Virus record (IMG/VR): IMGVR_UViG_3300000553_000005
Coordinates: 1 to 64,000 of that record
Strand: one strand, 5' to 3'
DNA length: 64,000 bases
Origin: a virus
Under the pieces are notes generated by a model. That model did no database searches. It was not told where the DNA came from and saw nothing but the letters and a program-made list of their open reading frames with translations. The first letter of the stretch is position 1. Every line of letters begins with the position of its first letter. Position numbers and translations under genes: made by a program. Below, piece by piece: positions 41,901 through 49,887 of this stretch.

Positions 41901-42584
41901 AGTGGAGAAGCTGTTTCGGTTTACGGTTACGGTTTCAACGATACCCCGGATACCATGAGATCCTTGGCTACCAGCCTTGTTTCTGACAGAATGATTGGTA
42001 TTGCAGTTCCAGGTGCTATTTTGACTGTTACTACAAATGGTGCTGCGGTTCAATACGCTGTTGACGGTTCATTCCTTGCCGCTGCAATGGCTGGAATGAT
42101 GCTTAACCCTGCTATTGATGTTGCTACTACTCTAACTAAACAATCTATGATTGGTTTTAATAGCCTCATTACTCGCTACCCAGATCCTACTCAAGATTTG
42201 ATGGCTGCTGCTGGTCTAACCTGCCTTTACGAAACCAGCGGTGCCCTCGTAGTTCGCCACTGGGTTACTACCGATAATACTTCAGTTCTCAAGCGTGAAC
42301 CTACTTCTCGTTTGATCGTGGATGAGACTAGACAATTAGTTCGTGCCCAGCTTCAACAATTCATTGGTCGCAAACTTGTTCAATCTGCTCTAAACGCTGT
42401 GACTATCGTAGTGACCGCTACTCTGAATAGTTTAGTTGAGAACCAGATTCTTAACGCCTTTGCTGGATTATCTGTAACTCCAGATGCAAGCGATCCTACA
42501 TTGCTTCATGTTGCTTTCTCAATTCAGCCAATATTCTCAATTCTATATATTGATGTTGAGATCACGGTTACGACTCAATTATAA
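38916..42584 (+). CDS. Tail sheath protein, unusually long
   Basis: Contractile tail sheath. The N-terminus YTAPGVYTTEI and the C-terminal domain carry the family pattern: VSVYGYGF, AVDGSFLAAAMAGMMLNPAI, GLTCLYETSGALVVRHWVTT, TRQLVRAQLQQFIGRKLVQS and a final beta strand DVEITVTTQL. The N- and C-terminal arms link neighbouring subunits. At 1222 residues it is about twice T4 gp18 (659), owing to beta-rich inserts in residues 60-880 (Val/Thr-rich, Ig-like) that probably decorate the tail surface. CCAAGGGGAGATCTAAC precedes the ATG. A strong terminator follows the stop. Confidence 0.88.
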   Translation: MALFDQYTAPGVYTTEIVANPGTTLQSGLNIPIFIGEGSETFLIQNSELHRGSSASSDDAVVSEDLSAQVTGSTAVFQLGYWPVVTGNNTGTITNNVQYVTVTDNGVPVVVSSLNGATGVVTLLIAPAAGDQLSATYYFKRSDTLFTDVLSDQVPSYASLAIPANSLTTGTASPLTLTLDQPGYLGNQVSIAVTVATSGSGVTDYAAITGSGTDAISIEARNSADNSIRSWAAIAALISNLGNIPTLNAGNVTVKSLTAAYSNTPAYFVTATLMTGGAGPASNTVFKVNHIPIVDGTNGGVVTNSPTHVTAYVNNVKVSISAVNGLQGLVTLTNPVPSGNTLSISYFTNTYQDTYDLLPSTNVVAINQVGLGPNRADFINGVDYVLENVLDGNGNIVQQQIQWGNSASTTVATSTPGYVPFNATVIATTLVDEQMFLQVCSAPTPAPLPPGLNTTFVLPDMPTDGSGQNKGLGPATDDPSLIQVYVGTPSVPNDEESALASALASGPVTVIQLSGATQTFKLLIPPTAGQMVFATYTRNTIQEATYTLTVDTPGITGVGTYSITDQYNNELPTFAFDDSAAVLNVSGTQVSDGNFYVSGIIWPYQSNDGGEYSDMKGVPGVTAPGELLINFIADLTPAHVVSSGAPATATVEGLVFTATTPSNVANNITISFVAGVDVIDADAVTVNGSAITVNISGPSSTRTKTGISGLFTSGISVTIGPYTTSITCSSTSDSTVATPAPAVNFAGGSTGVTIPVSQTYTVNYLSSPLAPPQYLGTGYLNQTFSSPAFGLTFTLINPADAITMGFVDAPTPVYYYAVNDQIGFIISASSFTTSAEPQIAILGLWTTVTTTYGMNPGDTATISTHNRAGTEPNVGDYYYVSYTTQKTAADMALQLFTNPQDAYTAYGDPTPLNRLSLAASLFTQNGGQVFGCIQVPKLAGSNFASSNTYISAIASLASPIPGTNKKADMIQVLTTNPTVIQYLNRFLITQAAPRNSGEAVSVYGYGFNDTPDTMRSLATSLVSDRMIGIAVPGAILTVTTNGAAVQYAVDGSFLAAAMAGMMLNPAIDVATTLTKQSMIGFNSLITRYPDPTQDLMAAAGLTCLYETSGALVVRHWVTTDNTSVLKREPTSRLIVDETRQLVRAQLQQFIGRKLVQSALNAVTIVVTATLNSLVENQILNAFAGLSVTPDASDPTLLHVAFSIQPIFSILYIDVEITVTTQL

Positions 42585-42598
42585 GGAATAAGACTAGA

Positions 42599-42629
42599 GC
42601 GGGGAGTTACAAAATAACTCCCCGCCTTT
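42599..42629 (+). terminator. Rho-independent terminator after tail sheath
   Basis: gcggggagtta pairs with taactccccgc around a short AT loop, followed by cttta. The stem is GC-rich and 11 bases long. It separates the highly expressed sheath gene from the gene at 42644, whose ribosome binding site follows at once. Confidence 0.85.
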
Positions 42630-42643
42630 ACTTGAGGTAAAAT

Positions 42644-43081
42644 ATGCTGATTCACCCCTTAGTTCAACAACTAAATTCAATCGTTAGTGTCACTATGCAA
42701 GCTTCTTACACAGGAGATTCCACTGATGCCACTGATAAACAACGCATAGCAGCTTATGGAGATCCAAAAGTTAATCTTGGTGGTAATTATGTTGATCCGG
42801 CGTTAACATCTTTTACTTTTAATATGATGGCTAGTGAATATTGGAAGGGTATTACTTCTGAAATGGGTTTATGCACCGCTAGATTCATGACCCAACTCCC
42901 ATCCCCTCAACATGGTCAACCAATACCTAAGCAGGGACCTCTAGATTGCATCACTTCTGATCCCGTCCATGCCGCTACAGTATGGGCTGCTGCGGTTCAG
43001 GCTGACTGTGGAACTACTATGGCTGCACTTAGAGCAGTAATTCCTCCTCAGCTTTCTACGCTACCTGATAGCCATGTTTAA
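42644..43081 (+). CDS. Hypothetical virion-region protein
   Basis: A 145-residue protein, not recognised. The text is compact and uncharged (VQQLNSIVSVTMQASYTGDS, FNMMASEYWKGITSEMGLCT), likely a single helical-beta domain. TTGAGGTAAAAT precedes the ATG. It lies between sheath and the large zinc-ribbon protein, in the tail-assembly region, and starts 15 bases past the sheath terminator, so it may be read by partial readthrough. Function unknown. Confidence 0.6.
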   Translation: MLIHPLVQQLNSIVSVTMQASYTGDSTDATDKQRIAAYGDPKVNLGGNYVDPALTSFTFNMMASEYWKGITSEMGLCTARFMTQLPSPQHGQPIPKQGPLDCITSDPVHAATVWAAAVQADCGTTMAALRAVIPPQLSTLPDSHV

Positions 43082-43093
43082 AAGGCTCCAATA

Positions 43094-45307
43094 ATGAGAT
43101 CTAAGGCATTCAACAGACGAGCAATGCAGATGAGTGAGTGTAAGGATTGCAACACTCCAGGTAAGATTTGTGAATTGCATAATCCTCATATTGAAAACTT
43201 GGATATATCGACAAAAGGATCACCCGCTAAATTGGCTAATCCTAATGATGGAGAATCCGCTCCTTTTAAGGGTAAAGATACTGATTTACAAGTTGATACC
43301 ATGGGATTTGATTTACAAGCAGCCGGTGAAACTCCCGGTGCTAAGATTCTTCAATATGTCAAAAATAAGAAAATTCAATTGCAACAATTATTGGCTGTGC
43401 GTGGTGAAAATGCTTTGCTTGGTAAAATCACTACGGATTTGAAAGAAACTGTTCCTGGTGCTGCTCAAATTAACACTTCTACACTTGCTGGTATCATTGT
43501 TAAATACTTAATTCAGTCCGAAGCTACCGCCCATCACCATAAAGCTCCCACCCCATTCAATGATAGTCAATTTTTACAAGAAATAGAGCCAGTTTTAGAA
43601 AGGAAACAAGCGAGTATGAAACCAGAAATTTATTGTCCTAACTGTGGGGAAGAAGCGACTTCAACTAAACCCGGATTTGTTTCCTGCTTAGAATGTAATT
43701 ATAAAGGTCCCGATGAGATTGGTGGTGGAAAAGTGGCCCCCAGAATGAAAAATGTCAAGGCTTCAGATCTAAATGCTATGAAATTAGCAGAATTTGAAAA
43801 AGAAGCTGGTATTCTCAAAAATGTTTTGGTCAGTATGGGTATCGGAGCCTCCCTTCTTAGTGGCCTTGGTGGTTTAGCCACTATGGATGCTCACCAACAA
43901 AAAGCATACGCATCTCAAATTGAAGAAGCAGCTAAAACTAAAGCAGAAGAAAGAAATTCTCAAATAAAAAGTTACCTTAGTCATGTTGAGCGTACTCCAG
44001 AAGGAGTAGAAAAAGCCAAACAAGCACTAAATAAGGAACTATCTCGTATTAACGAACGAATTAATACGCTTAAATCTGCCCCTGTTAATGGTAATAAAGA
44101 TTATTTCGGATATGCACTTAATAGTGCGTTGCTGTCTACTTGCAATGAACAGAAAGATTTAGTTACGGAGGAATTAATGCGTTTAGGTGATATTGATACG
44201 AACAATGTATCTGATAAGGTTTCAGCCCTCAATCTAGCCAAGGCTGAAATTAAAACAGCCCTTCAATTTACTGATGGAGGAAAGGAATTTGATAAACGTT
44301 TGAAAGAATATTTTTCTCAAGAAGAAAAAGAAACTGGAAAAACTCGCGCCGAGATAGCTGCTGAAACTAAAAAGCAGATAGAAGACTACCTTGCCACAAG
44401 AGATAAAGAGGACCCTAAGCAAGCTTCTTTGAAATTTGCCGCTGCTGGTGGTGCTAATGAAGAAGAGGAAGAGGAGCCAGAAGAGGAAGAATCCACTCTA
44501 AATTCTTCAGTTGTCTCTCTCCTTGAATCCTGTAAAACCGAATGGACAAATCTTGGCGAACCCGTTAATCCTGGAACATGGCCTAAGGAGATTGAACGTG
44601 CTGTTTTAGCCCTTAATGATTCAGTAATTAAAGCTATTGAATCTATTCAAGGCAAACTTGTTGAGGGTGAATATTATATCAAGAATGTAGATGAAGGTGT
44701 AGATGCTGCGGGTGGTGGTAGTGATGTTCCAGGTATGAGCGATTTGAATATTGCTCCTTCTGAGCCTGAAACTGAAGAGAAGCCTATTCCAGAACTTCAA
44801 ACTCGTAATAATGAAAAAATGAGTAACCGTAAAGAAGCAGCTATTGAAGTAACTTCCACTGAAACCAAAAAGGCTCTTAAATTTGTTGAAGGTCTTCAAG
44901 ATAGAGTTGCCGATATTTTCTTTGAATATAAGAAAACCGTAGAAACTGCTAACAATTCTGCTCTAGTTAAGTCGGGTGGAGAGGACATGGTTCGTCTAAA
45001 GAGTAAACTTTCCGAAATTGAAAAGGTTCTTGACAAACAATTTACAGTTCTAGAAACTGCGGAAGAAGCTATTGACGATAAAAAGAAGACTTCTGCTAAA
45101 AAGGAACTCCCAGATTTTATTAAAGAGAAGCAGGAAGAAGCTAAAGACAAAAAAGAAGAACCTAAAAAAGAAGAAAAAAAGTCGGGTTTATCTTGTAAGG
45201 CTTGCGGTGAACCCATTAAAATTGTAGGTGAATGCAAAAATTGTGATTCTAAAAAAGAGAAAACATCTTCTCTTTTCATGGGGTTAAGTTTAGTCGGAAT
45301 AGAATAA
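43094..45307 (+). CDS. Large zinc-ribbon, coiled-coil virion-associated protein
   Basis: A 737-residue protein of no named family. Zinc-binding clusters lie near the N-terminus (CKDCNTPGKICELH, 15-28), at about 180-202 (CPNCGEE with CLEC) and at the C-terminus (CKACGEP with CKNC). A short hydrophobic, Gly-rich segment (LVSMGIGASLLSGLGGLA, about 239-256) could cross a membrane. Long helical stretches follow (about 265-330 and 600-690). This mix of zinc ribbons, hydrophobic segment and coiled coil, beside sheath and tube genes, would fit a tape-measure-like or ejected protein; that is inference only. Confidence 0.55.
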   Translation: MRSKAFNRRAMQMSECKDCNTPGKICELHNPHIENLDISTKGSPAKLANPNDGESAPFKGKDTDLQVDTMGFDLQAAGETPGAKILQYVKNKKIQLQQLLAVRGENALLGKITTDLKETVPGAAQINTSTLAGIIVKYLIQSEATAHHHKAPTPFNDSQFLQEIEPVLERKQASMKPEIYCPNCGEEATSTKPGFVSCLECNYKGPDEIGGGKVAPRMKNVKASDLNAMKLAEFEKEAGILKNVLVSMGIGASLLSGLGGLATMDAHQQKAYASQIEEAAKTKAEERNSQIKSYLSHVERTPEGVEKAKQALNKELSRINERINTLKSAPVNGNKDYFGYALNSALLSTCNEQKDLVTEELMRLGDIDTNNVSDKVSALNLAKAEIKTALQFTDGGKEFDKRLKEYFSQEEKETGKTRAEIAAETKKQIEDYLATRDKEDPKQASLKFAAAGGANEEEEEEPEEEESTLNSSVVSLLESCKTEWTNLGEPVNPGTWPKEIERAVLALNDSVIKAIESIQGKLVEGEYYIKNVDEGVDAAGGGSDVPGMSDLNIAPSEPETEEKPIPELQTRNNEKMSNRKEAAIEVTSTETKKALKFVEGLQDRVADIFFEYKKTVETANNSALVKSGGEDMVRLKSKLSEIEKVLDKQFTVLETAEEAIDDKKKTSAKKELPDFIKEKQEEAKDKKEEPKKEEKKSGLSCKACGEPIKIVGECKNCDSKKEKTSSLFMGLSLVGIE

Positions 45308-45358
45308 GTAAAATCTAGAAATAGTATTTGTAATTATAAGACAGAGGAGTTTTTAAAT

Positions 45359-46051
45359 ATGGCTACCACAGATTACCTTTACCGTCAAGGGACTTCGGCT
45401 CAAACTAAGACAGTTATTAGCTCTAGGTTCAAGATTTTCACCCCTATCGTCCAGGTGGGGAAGTTTGTTAAAATGGGTGTCACCTCTAATTTCAGTATTA
45501 ATGAAACTAGAAATGTGGATGCCGTGCGTGGACTTGGGTATGGCGACCAGATTGCCGAACTAGTCCCCGGCGTGACCCAGCCGATGACCTTGGCTGTGAC
45601 TCGCCACGCTCTCTATCTTGCTAATATTATGCAGATGTTTGGTTATAAGGCTGGTGTTGCCGGTCTGGTCCGTTCTCTCAAGCATCACAAGTGGCCCTTT
45701 GATATTAAAACCGAGATTGTATTCTCCGAAGTCGCCTCCGAAGACCCCAATGTAGCCGATGGTAACCCTGCTGGAGCCATGAAAGCTGACGTTCCCAATG
45801 AAGGTGGCCTTAATAACTATGGTAATCCTGGAATTTATGCTGTCATCACTGTTTATGAAGGCTGCTGGATGAATAGTTACAGTTCAGCCTTCCAAGTTGA
45901 ACAAGCTGCTGTGACTGAAGATTGTTCTATCACTGTTTCTGATATTTATGATGCTTCTGGCTCAGTCTACGGTGACTTTATTGACTCCGGTAACAATAAG
46001 TCTGATGCTACTGGTAGATCTCTCAGATTCTCTAGTAACCCAGCATTCTAA
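45359..46051 (+). CDS. Putative tail tube protein
   Basis: A 230-residue protein lying after the sheath region, the usual position for the tube gene. It reads SRFKIFTPIVQVGKFVKMGV, then VDAVRGLGYGDQIAELVPGV, then LAVTRHALYLANIMQMFGYK, and ends YDASGSVYGDFIDSG; a mixed beta barrel with one long loop is likely. Codon use is richer in C-ending codons than neighbours, as in the capsid gene, which fits high expression. GAGGAGTTTTTAAAT precedes the ATG and a terminator follows. No diagnostic motif was seen, so the call rests on place, size and composition. Confidence 0.55.
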   Translation: MATTDYLYRQGTSAQTKTVISSRFKIFTPIVQVGKFVKMGVTSNFSINETRNVDAVRGLGYGDQIAELVPGVTQPMTLAVTRHALYLANIMQMFGYKAGVAGLVRSLKHHKWPFDIKTEIVFSEVASEDPNVADGNPAGAMKADVPNEGGLNNYGNPGIYAVITVYEGCWMNSYSSAFQVEQAAVTEDCSITVSDIYDASGSVYGDFIDSGNNKSDATGRSLRFSSNPAF

Positions 46052-46071
46052 TATAAATAAATCTTCGACTT

Positions 46072-46102
46072 TTAGGCCCCTTATTAGAGGGGCCTAAGTT
46101 TT
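46072..46102 (+). terminator. Rho-independent terminator overlapping the next gene's leader
   Basis: ttaggcccc pairs with ggggcctaa around an eight-base loop, followed by gtttt. The final T lies directly before the ATG at 46103, and the only possible ribosome binding site (gagggg) is inside the 3' arm. Confidence 0.8.
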
Positions 46103-46738
46103 ATGAAGATAAAAGTCCAAACTAATTTATTAAAGCAAGCTGACACTCTCAATCATCAAATTGAAGATAGAGATATGTCTAGCGAGAGAGAGGATAGAAC
46201 TCGCTACAACTATACTAATCCTCTCACCAATAAAAGAAATCAAGAAGATCAAATTCACCAAGCTCCTGATCCGGTTAAACCACATCCTAAAAAAGAACCG
46301 CTCTCTAAGAAAGACCAAAAATGGATGGGAGAAATGGGTGTTGGTATCGCATCTTCCTTATTAAAATCCTCAGAATTACATGCCACTATGACCGAACCTG
46401 AGTGTAAACCACCCAGAGATAAGAAATTAAAAACAGATGAGAAACCGGATGATGAAAGTTTGTCTGATTTAACTCCTCAAGAGAGATTAAGTAAGACCAC
46501 TAAAACCAGAATGGCGGCTATTAAAACAGCCATACCTTTTAATTCTACTTTTGATATATTTGATCAGCATATGATAGTTAATATTCCAAAAGTAGCAAAA
46601 CGATTAGATTTAACCCCTCAAAAAATTAACCAAATGGAAAACCAAATTTCAAAAGCATTAAATGTAAGGGCAAAATACTCTCACATCACTGTTACTCCAG
46701 CGTTTGAAGGTGTTTCTCTTGAATTTTTACTTGTGTGA
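46103..46738 (+). CDS. Hypothetical protein ahead of prohead protease
   Basis: A 211-residue, highly charged protein. Residues 1-130 are low in order and rich in Lys, Glu and Pro (PDPVKPHPKKEPLSKKDQ); residues 135-211 look folded (IFDQHMIVNIPKVAKRLDLT, then SHITVTPAFEGVSLEFLLV). No family recognised. The ATG lies at the foot of a terminator hairpin, which hides the ribosome binding site; a second ATG at 46172 is possible. The end overlaps the start of the protease gene by four bases, so the two are coupled in the head-assembly run. Confidence 0.55.
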   Translation: MKIKVQTNLLKQADTLNHQIEDRDMSSEREDRTRYNYTNPLTNKRNQEDQIHQAPDPVKPHPKKEPLSKKDQKWMGEMGVGIASSLLKSSELHATMTEPECKPPRDKKLKTDEKPDDESLSDLTPQERLSKTTKTRMAAIKTAIPFNSTFDIFDQHMIVNIPKVAKRLDLTPQKINQMENQISKALNVRAKYSHITVTPAFEGVSLEFLLV

Positions 46739-47604
46739 CCCTAATGCCATTTCATAAATCTGCTACTGCTACCCTTCAAGAACCACTCATCTCATTATCT
46801 CAATGGGAAAAGCTTCATCCATCTTCTTTTGGACACAAAACCGCTTCTTTTAGTAAGATCGCTGGGGATACTTCTCGTTTTATGCTCTCCCATTGCACTA
46901 TTATGGCCTCTGTGATGACTGAAGAAGGATCCCAAGACTGGTTAATTAAGCCAGAATGTAGCCAATTTTGTAACCAAAATCACGATGCTTGGGAAAATTC
47001 CATTTTAAAAGACTCATATCGATCTTTTGTTGGTGCTTTTAACTTTTTAGAACATAATCAGAATACTAAGCAAGCTAAGGGACACATTATTGATGCAGTT
47101 CTTAGAAAAGTTCATCTTACCGCCGATGTTTGGGTCTATTTTGTTGATATTTTAGTCGCCACTGATTTAGCTCATAAAGATTTAGTCAAAAAGATTCGCA
47201 GTGGTGAAATTAAATATATGTCCATGGGTTGTGTGACTGATTTGGTCATCTGCTCTTATTGTGGGCAAAAAGTAAGAGAAGATGGTCAATATTGTAGTCA
47301 TCTAAAATATAGTAAGGGTCAATTTTTACCCGATGATGACGGTGTAGCTCGTATTGTCTCTGAATTATGCGGTAGCAAAGAGCTTCCTAACGGTGGCGTT
47401 AAGTTCGTTGAAGCTTCATGGGTTGAAATCCCTGCATTTCCCGGTGCATCTTTGAGAGAGATTATTTCAAATGATTGGGAAGGGCCAAAAACTAAATTCA
47501 CCAAAGATGCAAGTGATTTAAAATTAGCTAAAGCCGCATCAACACTCATTTTACCTGGACCATCTGCTTTAATGGCAGAAATTAATAATAAACTTAAATG
47601 GTAA
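46735..47604 (+). CDS. Prohead (capsid maturation) protease
   Basis: A 289-residue serine protease of the herpesvirus-assemblin-like phage type. The likely catalytic His107 is in FNFLEHNQ and Ser163 in IKYMSMGC; between them runs the core strand VWVYFVDILVATD. A Cys173-x2-Cys176 with Cys187 and His189 (ICSYCGQK, YCSHL) follows, a usual add-on in large-phage prohead proteases. The enzyme cleaves scaffold and other head proteins during maturation. It comes directly before the scaffold gene and close to the capsid gene. Start GTG at 46735 overlaps the previous stop; an ATG at 46744 is equally likely. Confidence 0.82.
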   Translation: MTLMPFHKSATATLQEPLISLSQWEKLHPSSFGHKTASFSKIAGDTSRFMLSHCTIMASVMTEEGSQDWLIKPECSQFCNQNHDAWENSILKDSYRSFVGAFNFLEHNQNTKQAKGHIIDAVLRKVHLTADVWVYFVDILVATDLAHKDLVKKIRSGEIKYMSMGCVTDLVICSYCGQKVREDGQYCSHLKYSKGQFLPDDDGVARIVSELCGSKELPNGGVKFVEASWVEIPAFPGASLREIISNDWEGPKTKFTKDASDLKLAKAASTLILPGPSALMAEINNKLKW

Positions 47605-47614
47605 AAACAGTAAA

Positions 47615-47643
47615 ACTACAAAAATTCTGACTTTCTATATCTT
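47615..47643 (+). promoter_or_regulatory. Possible promoter before scaffold gene
   Basis: ACTACA (47615-47620), 17 bases, then TATCTT (47638-47643), a loose match to the GCYACA-17-TATAAT family. It lies 43 bases upstream of the scaffold ATG. Weaker than the other members. Confidence 0.35.
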
Positions 47644-47685
47644 AAAGGAAGTTCAGCCATTTCCCAAAACTAGGAGCTACTTAAC

Positions 47686-48921
47686 ATGAACAATAACAGT
47701 AAACCATCTCTCAGAGAACGTATCGCCGCTCTAAAGGCAGAAAAGTCAAAGAAGACTTCTTCTCGCTCTACTCAAGAAGCTAAAACTCGCGTTGCCGCTT
47801 CTTGGACTATTGCCAAGACTCTTCTCCCGACTGCTCCTAATGATGTTCAGTTTAAACTGGCTTCCTCCCTCCTTGGGAATACCACTCAAGCTCTAACAGC
47901 TATGCTACGTCAGACCGCTGTTAATGCTCATTATACTAAGCTAGCTGAGAAATTTGAGCAGATGCACAAAGTTGAACTTAATGAATTCATCGAAGATCCC
48001 TCTTTCTTAGAAAAGATGAAGGGGGAAGTCGAGAAAGAATTAAAGGGTGAACCTAAGAATGCCAAGCGTAAGAATGCCGGTGAAGGTAACGAGGAAGCCC
48101 TTGCTCCAGTAGAAGATAACGAAGAAATGAACAAAGCTCCAGAGGAAGAAGAGAATTTAGCTCCTGAAGGGGAAGAAGAAGTCGCTCCTGAAGGTGACGA
48201 CCTTGGTATGGGAGATGACATGGGAGAAGCTGCCGGATCTCCTGCTGATGAAAAGAAAGAGGTTATTCAAGAGCAGATTCAAGCCGTTAAAGACGATGTG
48301 GATGCTCTTGAAGCTGAAATCTTGGAAGGTGAAGAGCTAGATTTCTCCGAAGTTTTCAACGAAAGCAATATGGACGATAAGGTTGATAATTTAGCTAATG
48401 AAGATGAGAATGAAGAAGGCGAAGAAGGAGAGGAAGATGACTATTTCTCCCCATCGGATGCTCAAGGGATGGAAGCTGGTATGGACGGAACTCCTGAAGT
48501 GACTGATTCCTCCTATTTCTCCCACGGTGCCGCAACTGCCTCCATGGATGCTCTTTTTGATGATACTAGAACCGCCGCAAAGGATAAAGTCTATGACCAG
48601 GGCGATATTTCTGACACTCTAATGGGTGGAGATGTAGCTGATGCTGAAGAAGATCATGCTGATGATATTCTTTATGACACTCTTAAGGGACTCAAGATTC
48701 TTCCTTTCAATGAAGGTGGTTACAAGCGCGATTCAGAGCCTAAATTTGAAGAGCCTAAGAAGACCGCCAAGGCTGCTTCTCAGGCTGGTAGAACTCCTGC
48801 TCCTGAGAGTAAGAAGCGCCCCATTCGCTCACTTGGTAATGTAAAGACCTCATCTGCTGAGAGAAGCAAGGAACAGTCCATGTTGGCTTCCTTAGTTTTC
48901 CCTGATGACGAAGGTTTTTAA
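47686..48921 (+). CDS. Putative capsid scaffold protein
   Basis: A 411-residue, strongly acidic and partly helical protein. Residues 1-125 are basic and helical, the middle (about 135-260) is almost all Glu, Asp, Ala and Gly with a coiled-coil stretch (KKEVIQEQIQAVKDDVDALE), and the C-terminus (about 350-411) is basic. Acidic, helical proteins between protease and capsid genes are the usual internal scaffold, removed by the protease. TAGGAGCTACTTAAC precedes the ATG. A terminator follows the stop. Assigned from composition and order, not from a sequence family. Confidence 0.65.
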   Translation: MNNNSKPSLRERIAALKAEKSKKTSSRSTQEAKTRVAASWTIAKTLLPTAPNDVQFKLASSLLGNTTQALTAMLRQTAVNAHYTKLAEKFEQMHKVELNEFIEDPSFLEKMKGEVEKELKGEPKNAKRKNAGEGNEEALAPVEDNEEMNKAPEEEENLAPEGEEEVAPEGDDLGMGDDMGEAAGSPADEKKEVIQEQIQAVKDDVDALEAEILEGEELDFSEVFNESNMDDKVDNLANEDENEEGEEGEEDDYFSPSDAQGMEAGMDGTPEVTDSSYFSHGAATASMDALFDDTRTAAKDKVYDQGDISDTLMGGDVADAEEDHADDILYDTLKGLKILPFNEGGYKRDSEPKFEEPKKTAKAASQAGRTPAPESKKRPIRSLGNVKTSSAERSKEQSMLASLVFPDDEGF

Positions 48922-48960
48922 TAGTTGATATTTAAACAGTAAGAAATGGCGTTAGAACTA

Positions 48961-48989
48961 AGCCCCAGGAATAAAATCCTGGGGCTTTT
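48961..48989 (+). terminator. Rho-independent terminator after scaffold gene
   Basis: agccccagga pairs with tcctggggct around the loop ataaaa, followed by tttg. Ten-base GC-rich stem. Ends the 46.1-48.9 kb head-assembly unit. Confidence 0.85.
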
Positions 48990-49004
48990 GATTTACAATA
49001 TACT

Positions 49005-49033
49005 ACCATAAATCTTTAAAAATCAAGTATAAT
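49005..49033 (+). promoter_or_regulatory. Promoter, TATAAT type
   Basis: ACCATA (49005-49010), 17 bases, TATAAT (49028-49033), upstream of the small broken gene at 49051. The -10 is perfect and the spacing equals that at 22829, 59850 and 62669, though the upstream hexamer is the least like GCYACA. Confidence 0.55.
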
Positions 49034-49050
49034 AATATAAGAGGTGTTAA

Positions 49051-49192
49051 ATGGCTAGACCTTTAGGTGAATTTCCATTTGAATTTGACAGCAGAGCGGG
49101 TATTTACGGCCTTTTTTGTAAATAAAGATGACGTTAGATTGGCATCTGGTGAGCTTAAACTAGGTAGACCAAAAAATAAAAAATATAAGTAA
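49051..49192 (+). pseudogene. Small basic protein gene split by a frame change
   Basis: With AGAGG upstream, an ATG at 49051 opens 24 codons (MARPLGEFPFEFDSRAGIYG...) ending at TAA 49123. The reading would continue as one coherent 46-residue product in the +1 frame from 49118 (VNKDDVRLASGELKLGRP, basic end, TAA at 49190). The change falls at a run of six T (49112-49117). It may be a broken gene, a +1 programmed shift, or an indel in the assembly. It has its own TATAAT promoter. Confidence 0.5.
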
Positions 49193-49317
49193 TCATTTTT
49201 TCAACTTTACACTCCTTACTATAGAAGAGGTAATTCACTCATACTTCTGTGATCTCGTCAACGTGACTGATCCGTGAGTTGAGCTACCAAAAAACTAAAT
49301 GTAAGGAGGAATATAAA

Positions 49318-49869
49318 TTGTTCCTAGAATTACAATATTACGGACAGAATGACGGAACTACCGTCCCTGCCATCACTATGACTGGTGACCCCGGTGTAGA
49401 TAATGCGGCTTTAACTTCCGCTGGTTATCTTTCTGGTCGCATCATGTCAGTCTCTAACTTCTCCACAGCTACTGCTGCTACGGGACTCGTTGTTGTCCCT
49501 TGTGACGGGTCACTACCCCTTCACTCAGCCTCTGTGCCTAGCTCCCACCTAGCTCCTACTGCTGCCGTTCCTTATGGCACTCTGCTTCTAGGTGCTGGTC
49601 AGTTCTCAAGCTCCATTACTCCCTCCGGTTCCGGCAGAACCCCTGTGGTCCGTGCTTTCGCCAAGTTCAACGTCCCTTCCGGTGCCTTCGTTGCTACTGA
49701 TACTTTCGTAGTTGGTCAGTATCTTTACTGCGCTGGTGGTGCTAACGCTGGTCAGTATACCATTACTCCTGGTACCGCTGCAACCGCTGGTGCCATCCCC
49801 GTTGGTATTTGCACTCACGTTCCTACCCAGGCCAATGAGCCTTGGGTTGGCGTTGCTTCGTTGTTATAA
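49318..49869 (+). CDS. Putative capsid decoration or head fibre protein
   Basis: A 183-residue protein directly before the capsid gene. It is Gly/Ala/Ser/Val-rich and beta-like (VVVPCDGSLPLHSASVPSSH, FVVGQYLYCAGGANAGQYTI), the look of decoration proteins. The preferred start is TTG at 49318, which has AAGGAGG nine bases upstream; an in-frame TTG at 49279 has none. Codon use is C-rich like the capsid gene, which suggests very high expression. Eighteen bases separate it from the capsid ATG. The decoration role is inferred. Confidence 0.55.
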   Translation: MFLELQYYGQNDGTTVPAITMTGDPGVDNAALTSAGYLSGRIMSVSNFSTATAATGLVVVPCDGSLPLHSASVPSSHLAPTAAVPYGTLLLGAGQFSSSITPSGSGRTPVVRAFAKFNVPSGAFVATDTFVVGQYLYCAGGANAGQYTITPGTAATAGAIPVGICTHVPTQANEPWVGVASLL

Positions 49870-49887
49870 GATAGAGGAGATAAACAC

